Below, in pieces: positions 61,195 through 64,000 of a stretch of DNA of 64,000 nt. This DNA is from Thelonectria olida (lineage: Eukaryota; Ascomycota; Sordariomycetes; Hypocreales; Nectriaceae). Where the stretch lies: the NCBI GenBank assembly GCA_020736575.1, contig JAGPYM010000001.1, positions 2,790,001 through 2,854,000 of the forward strand. The letters run 5' to 3'. Numbering within the stretch: the stretch's first letter is position 1; every line of letters begins with the position of its first letter. Under the pieces are notes generated by a model. That model made no database searches. It was not told the DNA's origin and saw only the letters and a list, made by a program, of their open reading frames with translations. Position numbers and translations under genes: made by a program.

Positions 61195-63769
61195 GAGACC
61201 CTCCTCTGACTAGGTATTAGCATACGCGAACGCCATGTTCCAGCGCAGCTACTGTCAAACCCACGCTATAGCCGAATCCATCACCACCCCTGCTTAGCCT
61301 CCTGCCGTCGCCCTCGTAAGACCCCCCACAGCCCTCCCGCCTCCGGATGGGGAGAGGGATCAGTCATCCGTCAGAAGCTTGAACAAACAATCAATGTCGC
61401 AGTTGAGCCCCGAGACCCCGAGCCTGAAATGTATGTCATCCTTTGCCAAGAGCCGCCCAAGAATACCACTCTGCTCTGGTGGCGTTGGGAGAGGACGAAG
61501 TTTGCTTCTGCGTGTGTCTTGAGATGAGCGGGAGGAGACGGATTCAAAAATTTTCAGCAATGAGACCATCACTACAGATGAACCAAAAGCCACGCACTCT
61601 TACTTTGCTTATTCCTCACCTGAATGAGGGTCCTCGTACGAAGCAGGTCCCGTGGTCGGTGATTAGAGCGAGCGGCGCGACAACGAACGTATCACAAGAA
61701 GCGTTTCTGTCGTGCCCTTTACTCGAGGCGGTGTACGTCTCTTCTTTCGCTGGAGTCATCAACAATTCCTCGGATGTGACAAGATTCCCTCTCATCTGCA
61801 CTTGTGCCTGATCTCACAGAGAACCTGAATTGCACAGACGCGCTCCCGGTTTGTTAATCGCTCGCAGCATCGGCCTTGTTTCTGACCTTGCTCACAACCC
61901 CCTGTCTCGCCTAGGTGAGCTACATATTGCGCGAGTGCCACAAAGCCATGTTTACCGTTGAGAGGGCCCGCAGCTCTGCTGCTGCCGGATCCGCAGCTGC
62001 AATGTCATGTCACCAAATGCCGGAAAGCACGGGGGTTGGGAAGGGATGGGATGGGATCGCCTGTACGGATGCCATTTCAAGAATTCCCTCTCTGTAAGTC
62101 GAAACCCGAGCAGAGGCCGACAGACACTCTTCCCACTGTCCTCGGCTGAAGAGAGAAAAGATAGACGGATGGGCGTTTTTTGAGTTGCAACTCAAACGCG
62201 GACAAAGAACTGCTCAAGACGGAGCAATAATATGTCAGACTATCTATCACTCTCCACACATTCATTCAGCTAACTCTACGCAGCTAGTGAAGAAAGGCCT
62301 TTGGTTGTGTCTCTCTTCAGGCGGACGCTAGCAGGGCATCTCCCCCAGGTCTTCTCCCCTCCCCCAATTCGTCTCCCCGGGTTTGGTCCTTGTCTTGGAC
62401 CCTGTGTTTTCGATGGTGGAGAATGAAACAGGTACCTTTGTGCGTGGTAGTAATGAATGTAGATTCTGCCCTTCCTCACGCATGTGACGCCTTGTCAAAT
62501 CGACTGCGGGATACTCCACAATCAGCTGGCATCTCGTCAGCCCAGATCCCTTCCCTTCAGAGAGAAGGGTGGTCAACGAGTGCGCAGGCCTATCAGATGA
62601 TTTCCCACCATATCCCACACCCCCCAAAACGATAGATCGATGACACCTCCCTTGCGTGTGAAGCACATACTATGTGCACAGTCCGTCCCCATACAATAAT
62701 AGCTCCTCTCGACTAACACCGACATGTGGTGGGGACGGACGGCACAAACGACAGACTATCAAAGTCGCCATACCCGACGAGATATGTCCTTGGCCGTTAG
62801 CGGCCTAGTCCCGCAGCGGCGAGAGGGCTCACCAGCCGTTCCAGTGGTCCCTATTCGCAGAATATGGCTGACAATGTGGGTGTGTCTCCGGGAGCTGGCC
62901 ATTGGGCTGGCTGAGGAGGGGCAGCCACGGGAAACCTTCGCAGCCACGACGCTAACTCATCGGCCCCGAGACATCCAACGTCCAGATAATCAGACAACAT
63001 TCGTCGTGCAGTGTACAGAGCAGCTATGGCCGGTCTCGATCAAGGTTTGCTTGGTTCCGGACGCCTCTGCCCTTGCCTCTGCTACCAACGCCCTCCTCCA
63101 TCCACCTTGAGCTCAACCCGCCAACCCGCCCTGCCGAATGCCCGCCTGAGAGAGGGTCCTCCTCCCTCGTGAAATCCTCGTTCGACGTATCATGGTCAAC
63201 GTGGGCCCGTCAATCTTGTGCTCTCAAAGGGCTAGCTATCTCGATCCGTCCAGCCCACCAAGGGCAGCCCGTCAAAGTAAATTACCTCTTTGTCCAGGAC
63301 AGTGTCCGGCTCATAGAGGTGGGAATAGCCGCCGTATCCAAAGTCACCATCCCCATTGACGTCGGAATGGCAGCATGTTGAAGCTCCGTTCCAGGAAAAC
63401 CCTTGATATCCAGATCCGGGCTCGGCGGTACTGCACATGAGCCTACTGCCGGCTTCGATGTAGGTATCCAAAGCATCTTCTGACGTGGTTAACAAGAGCC
63501 GTGTAAGGGGGTGGATATGGCCATGAAAGGATTTCCTCTGCATCTTGGTGGTTACATCACTGTGGTGAGACGAGTGGAGGAGATACAGTATGCATCTCTC
63601 TCGTGCATCGTACACCCAAGCTATCGCCCACACCCCCCCAAGTCTTTGCATATCGAAGGCCTCGATGGCCTAGCCCTCTCAGCATCCACTCAGTCCGGAG
63701 GGAGTGATGCGTCCATGACTGCCGTGCCTCCCAGAGAAGAGAGAGACCCGGTTCGGCTCTCCCGTCGAG

Positions 63770-63778
63770 AATATATAG
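63770..63778 (+). promoter_or_regulatory. TATA box of the edge gene
   Basis: AATATATAG lies about 125 bp upstream of the ATG at 63898, followed by a C/A-rich leader, a classic fungal promoter layout. Confidence 0.6.
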
Positions 63779-63897
63779 CCCCGTCATGGCCTCCTAACGA
63801 TGCTCCCGATCATCAAGCAAGCAATCCAACCCATCAATCACTCACACATCTTTGACAACCGCCACCACCATCTCATCAACATCATTCACACACAACC

Positions 63898-64000
63898 ATG
63901 AGCGCTCCTCCGGTATCCGTATCACCCAACGGGCCAGCTCCCCCAGCTCCCCCAGCTGACAAGCGTCACCATCCCTTCGCCAACCCCGTCAGAAACCTCT
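63898..64000 (+). CDS. N-terminal fragment of a gene truncated by the window edge
   Basis: Only the first 34 codons are in view. They begin MSAPPVSVSPNGPAPPAPP, a Pro/Ala-rich, probably disordered start, then ADKRHHPFANPVRNL. The ATG follows a CACACAACC leader and a TATA box about 125 bp upstream, so the start is convincing, but the family cannot be named from this stretch. Confidence 0.65.
   Translation, partial: MSAPPVSVSPNGPAPPAPPADKRHHPFANPVRNL

Larger units (their letters stand above)
60406..63897. other. 3.5-kb non-coding region
   Basis: No convincing gene. Frames reach 139 codons (63232-63651, minus) without a supported domain. The stretch 60900-61350 is rich in CA/CT and includes a poly-T run near 61075 and an AC microsatellite, resembling leader sequence of a plus-strand transcript, yet no coding frame follows. 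The right end is the promoter of the gene cut off by the window edge. Confidence 0.5.

Noticed and set aside
63232..63651. 139-codon minus-strand frame with DVNGDGDFGYGG, like a calcium-binding loop
   Set aside because: Only one loop, short, antisense to a promoter region, with no partner loop or signal peptide; chance resemblance is more likely.

Overview
The window looks like a nuclear chromosome segment of a filamentous ascomycete, most likely a Sordariomycete and probably Hypocreales (order inferred from protein resemblance, not tested). The evidence is: short GT-AG introns (about 50-70 nt) with CTAAC/CTAAT-type branch sites, TATA boxes about 100-150 bp from starts, intron-containing tRNA-Lys, a Zn2Cys6 regulator, an Mtc1-family protein, an XLF/Nej1 orthologue, and a proteinase-K-type secreted subtilase. 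Gene density is typical for a fungal core chromosome, but several gene-free stretches of 3-6 kb occur. I see no transposase, no reverse transcriptase and no large repeat.

Layout. 1-3.2 kb: forkhead transcription factor with a long upstream region. 3.2-9.1 kb: gene-free convergent spacer with purine/pyrimidine microsatellites. 9.1-19 kb: DNA-repair-rich block, with NEJ1/XLF (end joining), a tRNA-Lys, class-I photolyase PHR1 with a possible mitochondrial leader, RPS21 and SLX4 head to head, and an unannotatable 46-residue two-exon small protein. 19-22.3 kb: gene-free. 22.3-27 kb: Zn2Cys6 factor and a NUDT19-like Nudix hydrolase. 27.5-29.3 kb: second tRNA-Lys and RPL23 (uL14, five exons). 30.6-37.4 kb: a 1,246-residue disordered nuclear protein divergent from MTC1. 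37.7-42.7 kb: malic enzyme and an MFS sugar transporter whose upstream region has a cluster of CreA-type sites and an 18-bp tandem repeat. 43-46.5 kb: AT-richer region with an interrupted reading frame (probable pseudogene). 46.6-47.9 kb: secreted subtilisin-like protease. 51.7-56.4 kb: intracellular GH2 beta-mannosidase and a Rab4-like GTPase. 57.9-60.4 kb: a short-chain dehydrogenase with a C-terminal SKM peroxisomal signal and a D-2-hydroxyacid dehydrogenase. 60.4-63.9 kb: gene-free, then the first codons of a gene cut off by the window edge.

The genes do not form an evident biosynthetic cluster. Themes are DNA repair and genome stability (NEJ1, PHR1, SLX4, MTC1), carbon use (malic enzyme, sugar transporter, beta-mannosidase, protease) and possible peroxisomal lipid metabolism (Nudix ending HKL, SDR ending SKM). 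I did not find a clearly novel system. The best candidates for follow-up are the small two-exon protein, the gene-free 5.8-kb convergent block, and the interrupted frame at 45 kb. All exon boundaries were derived by hand from splice consensus, reading frame and family continuity; every multi-exon model given sums to a multiple of three.
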